Assembly (NCBI RefSeq): GCF_036924745.1
Contig: NZ_JAZHSD010000001.1
Location: 1,116,001-1,180,000, forward strand
From: Bradyrhizobium sp. AZCC 1693
GTDB lineage: Bacteria > Pseudomonadota > Alphaproteobacteria > Rhizobiales > Xanthobacteraceae
Direction: 5' to 3'
Length of the DNA stretch: 64,000 nt
In this document: piece after piece, positions 18,185-27,026 of the stretch
Layout of the letters: the number at the start of each line of letters is the position of its first letter
Numbering within the stretch: the stretch's first letter is position 1
Program-made: the position numbers and the translations under genes
The notes under the pieces: model-generated
Database searches by the model: none
Seen by the model: only the letters and a program-made list of their open reading frames with translations
Told to the model about the DNA's origin: nothing

Positions 18185-21100
18185 TTCGCCGCGCGCACCT
18201 CGACCGTGCCGGTGCCGGTGCGGCCGTAGCGCGAGGGGTTGTACATGTCCTCGACATAGGCCTGCGGCAGCACGTATTTGCCCGGCGATACCGCCCGCAC
18301 GATGTAGGCCACCGTGAACACCGACTTGTCGTCGTTGGCGCGATCGATCGCCGCGGTGAAGCGGTCATCGCGGAACTCGGTATGCTCCGGCTCCTCGCCG
18401 TCCTCGATCCAGTCCAGCGTGCCCGAGTCACCCGACGACACCAGCCGCGGGTTGTCGATCTCGAGGCCGGCCGGCAGATAATCGGCCACCATGATGTGCC
18501 CGTATTCCGGCTTGGCCTCGGTGATCTTCAACACGACCGCAAAGCGGTCGTTCTGCTTGGCCTTGCTGACGTCGGCCGGCTTGCCGTCGAGCGTGAAGTA
18601 ATTGCGCTCGATCTTGAAGCCGTTCGACGCCGCCGGCTCCGGGGTAACGGGCGAGCCCGAGACCGAGACCACCGCCTGCACCGGCGCGTCGCCGGTATTG
18701 GTGATCTTGACCGGCTTGCCGGCCACCGCCTCCGCCTTGTAGCTGCGATAGAGCGCGGCCTTCACTGGCGATCCATCGACATCCAGCGCCAGCGTCTCCT
18801 TCGACAGCGCACGCGCGGCCAGCACCAGCCAGGCGTTCTCCTGCGTCGAGGTGTATGGCGAAAGTCCCCGCGCCACTTCGACCCGCTGGACGGCCTGCGT
18901 CAGCGTCGCCCGCGGCGCGTTGCCTTCGCTCGCGAGCGAAACCAGCGCCGCCGCATCGCGCAGCACGGAGCCGTAGTCGACGCGGCCGAACTCGAGCACG
19001 GGTTTGGGCGCCAGCGCATCGAGTGCCGCGCCATAGACCCGCTCCGCCCGCGTCTTGTCGCCGACCAACGCCAGTGCGGCCGCGAGCTGCGATTTCGCAA
19101 TCGGGGTGGCGAGATTGGCGAGCTTGGTGTCGGCGAGATAGCGCAGGTCGCCGATCGGCGCGGCACCATTGCGGGCGAGCACGTAGAGGCCGTAGGCGAG
19201 ATCGCGGCCGCCGTCCTTTTCCGGCTCGTTGGCGTTGACCACGGAGTTACGGATGCGGTCGAGCGCGTTCTTGAACAGCACGTCCGGCACCGCAAAGCCC
19301 TTTTCGCGGGCGCGGGTCAGGAAGTCGGTCACGTAAGCGTCGAGCCAGGCGTCGTCGCCGCCGGCCGACCACAGGCCGAACGATCCGTTCGAGCCCTGCC
19401 GTGCCAACAGCCGTTCGATGGCATCCTTGATGCGCTGGTCAACCGCGGTATCCATCGCCAGATGCGCGCCCGCCGCGAGGTCGTTGACATAGAGCAGCGG
19501 CATCGCGCGGCTGGTGATCTGCTCGGAACAGCCATGCGGATAGCGATCGAGCGCCTTCAGAATGGTCGCCGCATCGAGCGCGGTGGACAGGCCGACCGAC
19601 AGCGAGACGCTGCCGGTGCCTGACACCAGGTCGGAGAACATGTCCGACGTCAGCGTCAGGCTCTCGCCTTTTGCCAATGTCCGGATCGAGCGGCGCGCCA
19701 GCACCTGCGTAGCCGCCTTGATGTCGAGCGCATAGCGCCGCGCCAGCGTCAGGCCGTTCGGCCCCTTGATGTCGACGTCGAGATTGGCCGTGCCGGCGCC
19801 GCCGGCATCGAGCACCAGCGCCATCGAGGTCCGCTGCTTGGCAGCGAGATTGACGGTGGTCGTCGGATTACCCGTCACCTTTACCGGGCCCGATGTCTTG
19901 ACGCTGATGCTGTAATCGCCGGCCGCGCCCTCGACATTGTCGAGATCGAAACTCATCGTGCCCTTGTCGCCGTTGAGCAGGAAGCGCGGCAGCGTCGCCG
20001 TCAGCACCACGGGGTCGCGCACGGTAACGTCGATGGTGGCCCGGCCGAGCTTGCTCGAATTCCACGCCACCGCCATGACGCGGGCCGTGCCGGCGAATTC
20101 CGGAATATCAAAACTGATTTCCGCGGTGCCGTCGTCGCCGACCGTGACGATCCCTGAATAGAGCGCCAGCGGTTTTTGCGTCGGTGGCGACCCCTGCAGC
20201 TCGGCGCCCGCGGAATCGCCGCCGGTCCGGATCTGACCGCGTGTACCCTGCATGCCGTCGATCAACTGCCCGTAGAGGTCGCGGATTTCGGACGTGAGCC
20301 GGCGCTGGCCGAGATAGTAGTCGTCCGGCGCCGGCGGCTTGTAATTGGTCAGATTGAGAATGCCGACGTCGACCGCAGCGACGACGATCTTGGCGTCCTC
20401 GCCGGGATTGAGCCCGCCGAGTTTGACCGGGATCTTCAACGCGGTGCCGGGCCGAACCAGCGGCGGCGGCGAGAGCGCGACCTGCAGCGTGCGCATCTTC
20501 TTGTCGATGCCGAACCATTTTAGCCCAATCGCCCGTCCCGGCATCCGCAACGCCGCCGCATCGAGGGGACGGCGCAGCGTCGCCAGCACGTAAGCACCGG
20601 TGCCCCAGTCCTTGCCGACCGTCAGCTTGACCTGCTGGGTGCCTTCCTTGACGTCGATGGTCTGCGTCGTCAGCAGGCGGTCGCCGAGCACGTTGATGGT
20701 GAGCTTGCCGGCGGTACGGGCATTGACCGACACCACCATGGTGTCGCCGGACGCATATTCCGGCTTGTCGATCGAGGTCTCCAGCAAATCAGGCGTATCG
20801 GCGCTGCCGTCGGAGTACCAGCCGACGTCGAACTGCACTGACGTCACAGGTCCGTCCGCCTCGGTCGATTTGACGTCGAGGCGATAGCGGCCCGGCTGCG
20901 GCGCGAGCGACACCCGCGCCGCCTTGTCGGCTGCAAGCGTCAGGTCGCCATCGGCGACGCGCTTGGTCGACTTGACCGGCTCGTACTCCCAGGACGAGTT
21001 CTGGCGATACCATTGATAGCGCGACTCCATCTTCAGGAGTTCGTAGCGCAAGCCATCGCGCGGCAGTTGCTTGCCGTCGGGACCGACGAACACGACGTCG

Positions 21101-23391
21101 AACTCGGCCTTGTCGCCCTCGGCCACGCTCTTGTCAGCGAATAGCGGCTTGATGCCGATCAGCGCCGCCTGCGGCGCCACGGGGAGCACCAGCTTGCGCT
21201 CGACGGCGCGGCCGCCGGTCTCCACCATGCGGATGAATATCTGCGCTTCCTGCGGACGGGTCGAGGCCGGCGCCTTGGCCAGCGACACCGGGAAGGTCGC
21301 CACGCCATTGGCATCAGCCTCAGGCAGGTTCTCGATCGGGGTGCGCTCGTTGGAGGCGGTTTCCTCATCCGCCACGCCGAACTGGTAGCCGGGATAGCCC
21401 GGCCGCCCGGAGGCTGCGGGAGCGACCAGCATGTCGCCCTCGAGCTGCAGGCCCGAGGCCGGGGCGCCATAGAGGAACTTGCCGGCGACCTTAAGCTCAA
21501 CCGGAGTCTCAGCCTTGATCATCTTCTCCTTGGCCGAGACGTCGAATTCGATCCGTTCGGGGATGTAGTCCTCGACCATGAAGGTGGTCTCGCCGACGGA
21601 CGAGCCCTTGGGGTCGGTAAAGGCTCGCACCCTCCACGTCCCGGTCGGGACCGCGGAATTGAGCGGCAGGACAAGAGACCGCCCGCCCGCGCCCTGATCC
21701 GGCAGCACAGCGCGGCGGAATTCGACGCCATCGGGCCGCTCGATCACCAGCGTCAGCGGTCCGCCGGCCATCGCGTTGCCCTGCCCGTCGCGCAGCAGCG
21801 CGGTCAGATAGACGGTTTCGTTTGAGCGGTAGACCCCGCGCTCGGCATAGACGAAGGCGTCGGCGCCTGCCGGCACCACCCGCCCCGACACGCCGCGGTC
21901 GGTGAGGTCGAAGGCATTGGTCTTCAGGCTGAGGAAGGCATAGTCCGCCTTGTCGCTCATGACCGTCAGCAGCGCCGGCGAAAGCCCGCCCTCGCCGCGC
22001 GCCAGCCCCACCTCGAACAGCACGTGGCCGGCATCGTCGGTCTTGCGGGTGGCGAGGATCTCGTTGTTGCGCGCGACCAGCCGCACGTCGGCCTTCGCGA
22101 CGGCTTCCGTCGAGGCCAGCGAATTGACGAACACATGGATGCCGTCATTACCGGAAAACGCCGTCAGGCCCATGTCGGAGACGATGAACCATTGCGTCGC
22201 CAGCGAGCCGTCATCGTCGCCGCTGCCGGGGCCTTTTGCCGACGCCGTCATCACATAGACGCCCGGCTGCAGGTCACCCAGCGCCTGGTCGACCGGGAAC
22301 GCCGTCACGACGTCCTGGTTCAGCGTGGTCGCGGTCGCAAGTTCGCCGGACCAGACCTTGACGCCGCGCTCATTGCCCAAATCCGAGAGCTGGTAGCTGG
22401 AGAGCGTCTTCTGGAAATCGCTGTCGACCACCGTGTTGATCAGATTGCGGTCGCCGATCCGGAACACGTTGACGTTCACCGACGGCGTATTGACGCTGAC
22501 CAGCGGGATGCCGCGCTGGCCGGTGCGCGGCAGCACATAGGCGCGGCCCGTGAAGCGCACGAACGGCTTGCGGTCGCGCACATAGATGTTGAACTCGGCC
22601 GATTTCGGCAGGCTCTCCTTGACGGTCGATGGCAGGCCGGCGCGCAGATTGATATTGTAGCGTTCACCGTGTTTCAGCCCGTCGACGCAGAGCTGCTTGC
22701 CCTCACTGGTCAGCGCCGGCTTGTCGGTGCCGGCCAGCGCCAGGAACGGCGCGAAGTCGACCCGCTTGGCGAGGTCTTCGGAGAACTGGAAACAGGCGCG
22801 CGGCGAAGCCCCGTCTGAATCCACGGTATAATCCAGCAGGCGGAAACCGTGCTGGTCGCGCAGTTTCTCGTACTGGCCGCGGACCTCGGCGACCTCGCGC
22901 ATGTCGAGCGACAGCCGCAAGCTATCCAGCGCCGGACGCCACAGCTTGCGTTCGGACATCGCCCGGCCGAGCACGGCCAGCGCATCGGCCTCCTCGGCCT
23001 GGTTGCCAGCGCGCTGATAGGCGATGTAGGCCGCGGTCGAGGCGCGCTCGTACAGGAAGGTCTGTTCGCTGGAACTGGCGGAGCGGATCTGGAAGATGGT
23101 TTTGGCGAGTTTTAGCCAGTTGGCGCTGTCTTCGGGCGTGGTGGCGGCGATCTGGCCGAGGATCTGCAGGCCGACGCGGAAGTCGGCGCGCCTGAAGGCG
23201 GCGTCGGCGTCGTTACGCAGGGTCGCGGCGGATTTGGCGACCGGCCCCGCCTCGCTCTTGATCTGGGCTTCCAGCTTGACGGCCGAATCGGCCAGTTCGT
23301 CGCGCTTGAACGCCTTGTCCGCGGCCCCTGCCGCCGTCAGGCCAAGCGCCAGTGTGGCGCAAATCACTGTGGCGCGAACCAAACCGATCAT
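18181..23391 (-). CDS. Bacterial alpha-2-macroglobulin family protein
   Basis: Very large (1736 aa) periplasmic protease trap. A Sec signal (VICATLALGLTAAGAA) lacks a lipobox Cys, so unlike the E. coli lipoprotein it is probably soluble. Residues about 520-620 hold MG domains (SGRVVPAGADAFVYAERGVY), and the thioester region YPHGCSEQITSRAMPLL near residue 1285 keeps the CxEQ motif, followed by a TED-like alpha/alpha toroid. It is cotranslated with pbpC through a 4-base overlap. The pair is thought to guard against proteases while PBP1C repairs murein. Confidence 0.94.
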   Translation of the reverse strand: MIGLVRATVICATLALGLTAAGAADKAFKRDELADSAVKLEAQIKSEAGPVAKSAATLRNDADAAFRRADFRVGLQILGQIAATTPEDSANWLKLAKTIFQIRSASSSEQTFLYERASTAAYIAYQRAGNQAEEADALAVLGRAMSERKLWRPALDSLRLSLDMREVAEVRGQYEKLRDQHGFRLLDYTVDSDGASPRACFQFSEDLAKRVDFAPFLALAGTDKPALTSEGKQLCVDGLKHGERYNINLRAGLPSTVKESLPKSAEFNIYVRDRKPFVRFTGRAYVLPRTGQRGIPLVSVNTPSVNVNVFRIGDRNLINTVVDSDFQKTLSSYQLSDLGNERGVKVWSGELATATTLNQDVVTAFPVDQALGDLQPGVYVMTASAKGPGSGDDDGSLATQWFIVSDMGLTAFSGNDGIHVFVNSLASTEAVAKADVRLVARNNEILATRKTDDAGHVLFEVGLARGEGGLSPALLTVMSDKADYAFLSLKTNAFDLTDRGVSGRVVPAGADAFVYAERGVYRSNETVYLTALLRDGQGNAMAGGPLTLVIERPDGVEFRRAVLPDQGAGGRSLVLPLNSAVPTGTWRVRAFTDPKGSSVGETTFMVEDYIPERIEFDVSAKEKMIKAETPVELKVAGKFLYGAPASGLQLEGDMLVAPAASGRPGYPGYQFGVADEETASNERTPIENLPEADANGVATFPVSLAKAPASTRPQEAQIFIRMVETGGRAVERKLVLPVAPQAALIGIKPLFADKSVAEGDKAEFDVVFVGPDGKQLPRDGLRYELLKMESRYQWYRQNSSWEYEPVKSTKRVADGDLTLAADKAARVSLAPQPGRYRLDVKSTEADGPVTSVQFDVGWYSDGSADTPDLLETSIDKPEYASGDTMVVSVNARTAGKLTINVLGDRLLTTQTIDVKEGTQQVKLTVGKDWGTGAYVLATLRRPLDAAALRMPGRAIGLKWFGIDKKMRTLQVALSPPPLVRPGTALKIPVKLGGLNPGEDAKIVVAAVDVGILNLTNYKPPAPDDYYLGQRRLTSEIRDLYGQLIDGMQGTRGQIRTGGDSAGAELQGSPPTQKPLALYSGIVTVGDDGTAEISFDIPEFAGTARVMAVAWNSSKLGRATIDVTVRDPVVLTATLPRFLLNGDKGTMSFDLDNVEGAAGDYSISVKTSGPVKVTGNPTTTVNLAAKQRTSMALVLDAGGAGTANLDVDIKGPNGLTLARRYALDIKAATQVLARRSIRTLAKGESLTLTSDMFSDLVSGTGSVSLSVGLSTALDAATILKALDRYPHGCSEQITSRAMPLLYVNDLAAGAHLAMDTAVDQRIKDAIERLLARQGSNGSFGLWSAGGDDAWLDAYVTDFLTRAREKGFAVPDVLFKNALDRIRNSVVNANEPEKDGGRDLAYGLYVLARNGAAPIGDLRYLADTKLANLATPIAKSQLAAALALVGDKTRAERVYGAALDALAPKPVLEFGRVDYGSVLRDAAALVSLASEGNAPRATLTQAVQRVEVARGLSPYTSTQENAWLVLAARALSKETLALDVDGSPVKAALYRSYKAEAVAGKPVKITNTGDAPVQAVVSVSGSPVTPEPAASNGFKIERNYFTLDGKPADVSKAKQNDRFAVVLKITEAKPEYGHIMVADYLPAGLEIDNPRLVSSGDSGTLDWIEDGEEPEHTEFRDDRFTAAIDRANDDKSVFTVAYIVRAVSPGKYVLPQAYVEDMYNPSRYGRTGTGTVEVRAAK

Positions 23392-23720
23392 GATGGGCTC
23401 CTTGCCGCGGACATCAGCCGCGTAACGTCAAAAAGTGCGCGAAAAGGTGACGGACTGATGGCAGTGGTTTCGGCTTGCGAAAAGGTCGCATGCATGGCGC
23501 TGGCAGTCCAAACGGTCCCGGCCGCACCGCCCGGCGGGGGTGCCGGCGGCTGGCCTTATGTCAGGGCGGACCATTGGCTTTAGCCCACCGTCTGCCTTAG
23601 TCGCGAACCCAAAGAAATCGGTTCGACCGTCTTGGCGGGAAAGCGGATTTTTCATATTGGCAGTGTTAGATAAGGAAGGCCTATACAAGGCGGATACCAA
23701 GGGTGGCTACCCGCCCGGAC
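23392..23720. other. Intergenic: upstream of macroglobulin gene and tRNA-Arg promoter
   Basis: No convincing gene. An open frame on the minus strand (23428-23700) has no ribosome site, no domain and unusual Cys/Arg/His composition. A possible tRNA promoter is TTGGCA at 23657-23662 with TATACA at 23682-23687 (19-base spacer), about 34 bases before the tRNA. Confidence 0.4.
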
Positions 23721-23797
23721 GGTCCCATAGCTCAACTGGATAGAGTAACGGATTTCTACTCCGTGGGTTGCAGGTTCGAATCCTGCTGGGATCGCCA
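23721..23797 (+). tRNA. tRNA-Arg(UCU)
   Basis: 77 nt with encoded CCA. The acceptor stem GGTCCCA pairs with TGGGATC (one G-T pair), the D stem is GCTC/GAGT, the anticodon stem ACGGA/TCCGT encloses the loop TTTCTAC, whose positions 34-36 are TCT, and the T arm is CAGG-TTCGAAT-CCTG. UCU reads AGA, a rare codon in this GC-rich genome. The region downstream is accessory-like, but I found no integrase or second copy of the tRNA 3' end here. Confidence 0.95.
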
Positions 23798-24133
23798 TTA
23801 TCGCTCAGCGGCGGCGATTGGGACATGTCCATCGCGCGCCCCGCAACCGTAGCCCGGACGAGCAAAGCTCACATCCGGGTTTCCTGCCTCTCGCTCCGCT
23901 CATGCGGGCTTACGTTTGCAGTTTTGGCGCGGTCATTCCGGGAGGCGGATGCACGATCCCATTAATATAAGTAATTCGAAGACGATGCATCTGATGTTGC
24001 ACGGATAGCACTGCACGTCCCAAAAGTGGAACCACGATCGATCTTCGCGCGCGCTGTATCGCACCGACACTAGCCGACGACCCGACAAGGGCGCACCTTG
24101 ATGCGCGGGGAGAGTTCAGGAAGGGGCATCACG
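23798..24133. repeat. Intergenic with REP-like sequence
   Basis: The first part carries GTAGCCCGGACGAGCAAAGC and CGCTCCGCTCATGCGGGCTT, parts of a short repeat seen again near 25480-25540 and 25865. No gene is supported in this interval. Confidence 0.45.
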
Positions 24134-24286
24134 ATGGTGGCGAGAGCAGCGCACGGCAGAACCAAACGACGTCCGTCAGCCTCAAGGAAGCCACGCCGTG
24201 AAGGGGCCGCAAAGCTCGCCAGACGGCTGGCCGAGGTGCAGGCACTGCGCAAGCAGGTTCAGAAAGCCGAAGCTGCCCGACTTTAG
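24134..24286 (+). CDS. Small basic hypothetical protein
   Basis: 50 residues starting MVARAAHGRTKRRPSASRKP, with AGGAAGGGG about 7 bases before the ATG. It is Arg/Lys/Ala rich; the C-terminal half (AAKLARRLAEVQALRKQVQK) would form a short amphipathic helix or coiled coil. It ends 8 bases before the convergent H-NS stop. No family is recognised. It might bind nucleic acid given its charge, but this is only a composition argument. Confidence 0.5.
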   Translation: MVARAAHGRTKRRPSASRKPRREGAAKLARRLAEVQALRKQVQKAEAARL

Positions 24287-24293
24287 TGATCGC

Positions 24294-24704
24294 CTATGCT
24301 GCGTGCCTGATCCGAAAGTCGTCGATCCGCTTGCCGGACTTTAGTTGTGCGGCCAGCCAGCGGGGCTTCTTGCCGCGTCCCGCCCAGGTCTCCGACGGCC
24401 GGTCCGGATTCCGATATTTCGGAACGACCGGAGGATAGGGCCGGCGCTCCGTCGACGACTTGGCACCCGAAGACTTGGCACCTGAAGACTTGGCACCCGA
24501 AGACTTGGCACCTGAAGACTTGGCACCCGAAAACTTGGCATCGTCAGTTGCATGTTGAGTTTCAATTCCGCGCTGGAGTCTCCTCAAGCGGTTTTCAAGC
24601 ACGCTCTTTTCCGCCGTCAGTGCCGCAGCAAGCCTGGCGGCAATTTCCTCATGGAGCGCCCACAATTCGTCGGTGGACATCGACTTGAAGTCATTCCGGT
24701 TCAT
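24294..24704 (-). CDS. H-NS histone family protein with tandem-repeat linker
   Basis: About 136 residues from ATG 24704 (GGGGA five bases upstream). The N-terminal coiled coil (MSTDELWALHEEIAARLAAA) is the oligomerisation part; the C-terminal DNA-binding domain contains YRNPDRPSETWAGRGKKPRW, the alphaproteobacterial H-NS signature, and ends LKSGKRIDDFRI. Between them sits an SGAKS pentapeptide repeated about five times, absent from the paralogue at 30169. Xenogeneic silencing is the usual role of this family. The linker length may be variable between strains because it is coded by a 15-bp tandem repeat. Confidence 0.92.
   Translation of the reverse strand: MNRNDFKSMSTDELWALHEEIAARLAAALTAEKSVLENRLRRLQRGIETQHATDDAKFSGAKSSGAKSSGAKSSGAKSSGAKSSTERRPYPPVVPKYRNPDRPSETWAGRGKKPRWLAAQLKSGKRIDDFRIRHAA
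24456..24540. repeat. 15-bp tandem repeat within the H-NS gene
   Basis: Unit AGACTTGGCACCCGA starts at 24456, 24471, 24486, 24501 and 24516, with a partial sixth. The twelfth base alternates C/T between units, so the array also has a 30-bp period, consistent with duplication of unit pairs. Being a multiple of three it keeps the reading frame. Confidence 0.95.
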
Positions 24705-25069
24705 GACGGTCCCCAATCATGATTCGAAGTTTTGAGCTCTCATCGTCGGCCGATAACTCATAACAAGGCCGATTCAAAACGCTCTATTGCATCAGGTTAG
24801 ATGGAGTCGTGCTTCCACGGAAGAAATATGCGTTGTGCAACGCAAGCTTGACCGAAGAAATTTTCCTAATTCCGATAACACAACCCAAGATTGACCGCAT
24901 CATCCAGCCGCCGCGGAGGAACCCGTGGCGCGGACTTCGCCGCGCATCGCTCCGCTCAGGAGAATAATTTGTGCATTAAAGGCCAAGGAAAACCGACGCG
25001 GCACGGGTGACGATTGGCGGTTTGGGCTTATAATGCCGGCCGGAAATTGCTTCCGTTGCCTGACAAAGG
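24705..25069. other. Intergenic, H-NS promoter side; no gene seen
   Basis: AT-rich compared with surroundings. The bases just upstream of the H-NS start (CATGATTCGA and AAGGCCGATTCA on the plus strand near 24716-24780) recur before the second H-NS gene near 30507-30566, so this is probably the duplicated H-NS promoter. I see no gene in the rest. Confidence 0.45.
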
Positions 25070-25339
25070 ATGCGGATCGTCATGCCAAAAAAGGGAATTA
25101 CCGGCCACGACGAATGGGTCGTCACGGAAGCGCTGGCAACGGCACTGATCGCGCTTGAGCAACTCGAGCCGACCCAGCAATCGCGCCAGCAGATGGACGA
25201 CATCAGGAAACTTCTGGCAGCCAATTGTCAGCCCGGAACCCTTAACCTGCATCTCGCCCAGGCAAAGTGCCGGCTAAACCCCCACGCCGATCGCGCCGTC
25301 ATCTATCGAGAGTATGGATTTGAGGATCGGGAAGTCTGA
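25070..25339 (+). CDS. Hypothetical protein
   Basis: 89 residues from 25070, or 85 from MPKKGITG at 25082. Composition is ordinary and soluble, mostly helical (ALATALIALEQLEPTQQSRQ, QQMDDIRKLLAANC). No signal peptide, no membrane helix. I recognise no family. AAAGGA lies just before the first ATG. The gene stands alone among repeats, so function cannot be inferred from neighbours. Confidence 0.6.
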   Translation: MRIVMPKKGITGHDEWVVTEALATALIALEQLEPTQQSRQQMDDIRKLLAANCQPGTLNLHLAQAKCRLNPHADRAVIYREYGFEDREV

Positions 25340-25564
25340 AAAGCGGGCTCGTGGTCAGCGTAGCGGGAAGCGTAGCCGGATGAGCCAACAGTTCGCGCGT
25401 ATGCGCGCCACAGTGACGAGCGCAAATTGCGCTCGCACAGTAGTGACGAACGCAATTGCGTGCGCAGTGAGAGGCTCCGCGACATCCGGGATCCTGTTTG
25501 CTATGTCCCGCATGTCGCTCCGCTCATGCGGGCTACTTGCTCACAGTATTGGGAGGATTTCAGG
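25340..25564. repeat. REP-like hairpins between small genes
   Basis: Two hairpins lie in similar contexts (AGTGACGA before each): CGAGCGCAAATTGCGCTCG at 25417-25435 and ACGCAATTGCGT at 25450-25461. They are followed by a CCCGCATGTCGCTCCGCTCA motif that resembles sequence near 23890. No gene is supported. Confidence 0.55.
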
Positions 25565-25852
25565 ATGAAGTTGCCACATGCGCCCGCCTGCGCAACGGCT
25601 TTGACGCTCATGGCGGCGACGATTGCCCTGACCTCACCTGCCCGTGCCCAGACCTACGATCCGAGCTATCCCGTTTGCCTGCAGGTCTACCAAGGCGGCA
25701 TCGCGGACTTCTATTTCGAGTGCCGCTATCAAACGATGGCGCAGTGTATGGCGTCGGCCTCGGGCCGCTCCGCCCAATGCGTGGTCAATCCATATTACGG
25801 CGGGCCGAAGTCCGGGCGCAGCAAGCGGCAAAAGCGGTCACAGGAGTATTGA
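25565..25852 (+). CDS. DUF3551 small secreted protein
   Basis: 95 residues. The start at 25565 follows GGGAGG by about 9 bases and gives a Sec signal (TALTLMAATIALTSPARAQ). The mature part has the DUF3551 pattern: YPVCLQVYQGGIADFYFECR then YQTMAQCMASASGRSAQC and NPYYGG, with four conserved cysteines. Such proteins are abundant in Bradyrhizobium and of unknown function, probably periplasmic with two disulfides. Confidence 0.88.
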   Translation: MKLPHAPACATALTLMAATIALTSPARAQTYDPSYPVCLQVYQGGIADFYFECRYQTMAQCMASASGRSAQCVVNPYYGGPKSGRSKRQKRSQEY

Positions 25853-25917
25853 AGCGTGCAAGCGTAGCCCGGACGAGCGGCCTCGCCGCCGCCCCACCCG
25901 CCCGATCGTCCCGCTCA

Positions 25918-26193
25918 TCACCAGCCGTAAGTGCCGAGCGCGAGCGGCCTCGATGGGGCCTTGGCGGTTCGCGTCGTGTCGGGCCTCAGGCAGCGCCGGG
26001 CTGCTTCGATCTCGGCGTCGCTCGCGCCTTTGCCGCGGGCCCACTGCTCGGCGGCGGACGCACTGTATTGCGCCACGTAGTAGCGCACGACAGGGCATGA
26101 AATTCGACGCAAAACACCAGACTGTTCGCCCGCAAAGCCAGCGCTTGGCGTTCCCAGGCAGAGCGCCAGCACACACATCCAACGTAAATGCAT
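25918..26193 (-). CDS. Small secreted hypothetical protein
   Basis: 91 residues from MHLRWMCVLALCLG (26193), with a signal peptide cleaved after GFAG. The mature part reads ISCPVVRYYVAQYSASAAEQ then GASDAEIEAARRCL, with two cysteines and a helix that resembles a short motif often annotated as hypothetical in Bradyrhizobium. No enzymatic motif is seen. Confidence 0.72.
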   Translation of the reverse strand: MHLRWMCVLALCLGTPSAGFAGEQSGVLRRISCPVVRYYVAQYSASAAEQWARGKGASDAEIEAARRCLRPDTTRTAKAPSRPLALGTYGW

Positions 26194-26455
26194 TTGATTC
26201 CCCTCTACACACCAAGAGAGGCTGGCTTTCACCGGCGCATCAAGCCCGATTGTGAGTTCCGCATACGGAACTGGCGGAGCTGTGCTTAAGCCGCAACTGC
26301 ACCCTCCAGATCCCGGCTGTTTCGCCCGTGGAACCCGGCTTTATGCGATGATTAAAATTGATTGTTTACGAAGAAGACCGAACCTGATTGCCGCCTGAGC
26401 GTAATTCGCTAGCCTCGGCCTGCCAGGGGCCTGGCTCGAACTGCTGGAAACTCCG

Positions 26456-26707
26456 ATGGAATGCGAACGCCGATCTATTGCGAGGACGACGATTTCGAAA
26501 GACGCGCGGCTATTCTTTGACGCGCAGCGCGGTGTCTTCACTTGCCGCGTTCAGGACGTCACGAATTCCGGGGCCGGAATCGAACTCCACGCCCTCAATT
26601 TGCTGCCGCTGGATTTCGAATTGAGCTTCGACAATTTTCATACCGTTCGCGAATGCCGCGTGATCTGGCGGCAAGGCGATTTCGTCGGCGTTGCGTTTCA
26701 AAACTGA
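26456..26707 (+). CDS. PilZ domain protein, short
   Basis: 83-residue PilZ-fold protein. RRSIARTTISK near the N-terminus and DVTNSGAGIEL match the RxxxR and D/NxSxxG elements, though the first is incomplete, so c-di-GMP binding is uncertain. The C-terminal CRVIWRQGDFVGVAF is the typical last strand pair. Second short PilZ protein in this window (other at 9970). Confidence 0.78.
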   Translation: MECERRSIARTTISKDARLFFDAQRGVFTCRVQDVTNSGAGIELHALNLLPLDFELSFDNFHTVRECRVIWRQGDFVGVAFQN

Positions 26708-26844
26708 TCGATCTGAATCCAGGCCCAATCAGGAGATCGCTGGCCGATACGGACGGCTTGCCGGAAATCTTCAACTCCTCGACGCCGTCTTCCGCCTTCA
26801 ATATTCAATCAATCCGGCCTGCAGTTTTGTTGCTATCTGGCAAG

Positions 26845-26946
26845 TGCGGAATCCGAGGCAAGGCGGCCACCGATTCCGACGGAAAGCGGTCACCGATTCC
26901 GATCGAAAGCGGCCAGCCAATCCGAACGAAGGCGGCCACCCTGTTG
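26845..26946. repeat. IS21 left terminal repeat array
   Basis: Contains copies of a block resembling GCGGCCACCGATTCCGA, at roughly 20-base steps, the last near 26931. The mirrored array lies at 29369-29470. These are presumed IstA binding sites. Confidence 0.8.
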
Positions 26947-27026
26947 ATAGGGTGAGACGGGGCGCGTTGTCGGCAATCTGAACGGGGCAAGGTCCTCCTT
27001 TTGCGGTCCACGCAATGGGAGGTCTG

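Noticed and set aside
23428-23700. 90-codon open frame before the tRNA
   Set aside because: Composition is unlike neighbouring genes, no start signal, and it covers the likely tRNA and macroglobulin promoters.
23721-23797. tRNA-Arg as the integration site of the 24-34 kb accessory stretch
   Set aside because: No integrase and no second copy of the tRNA 3' end was found in the window, so an island boundary there is not supported.
24456-24540. Short tandem repeats as a CRISPR array
   Set aside because: Units are directly adjacent with no spacers, and they lie in frame inside an H-NS gene. No cas genes are present.
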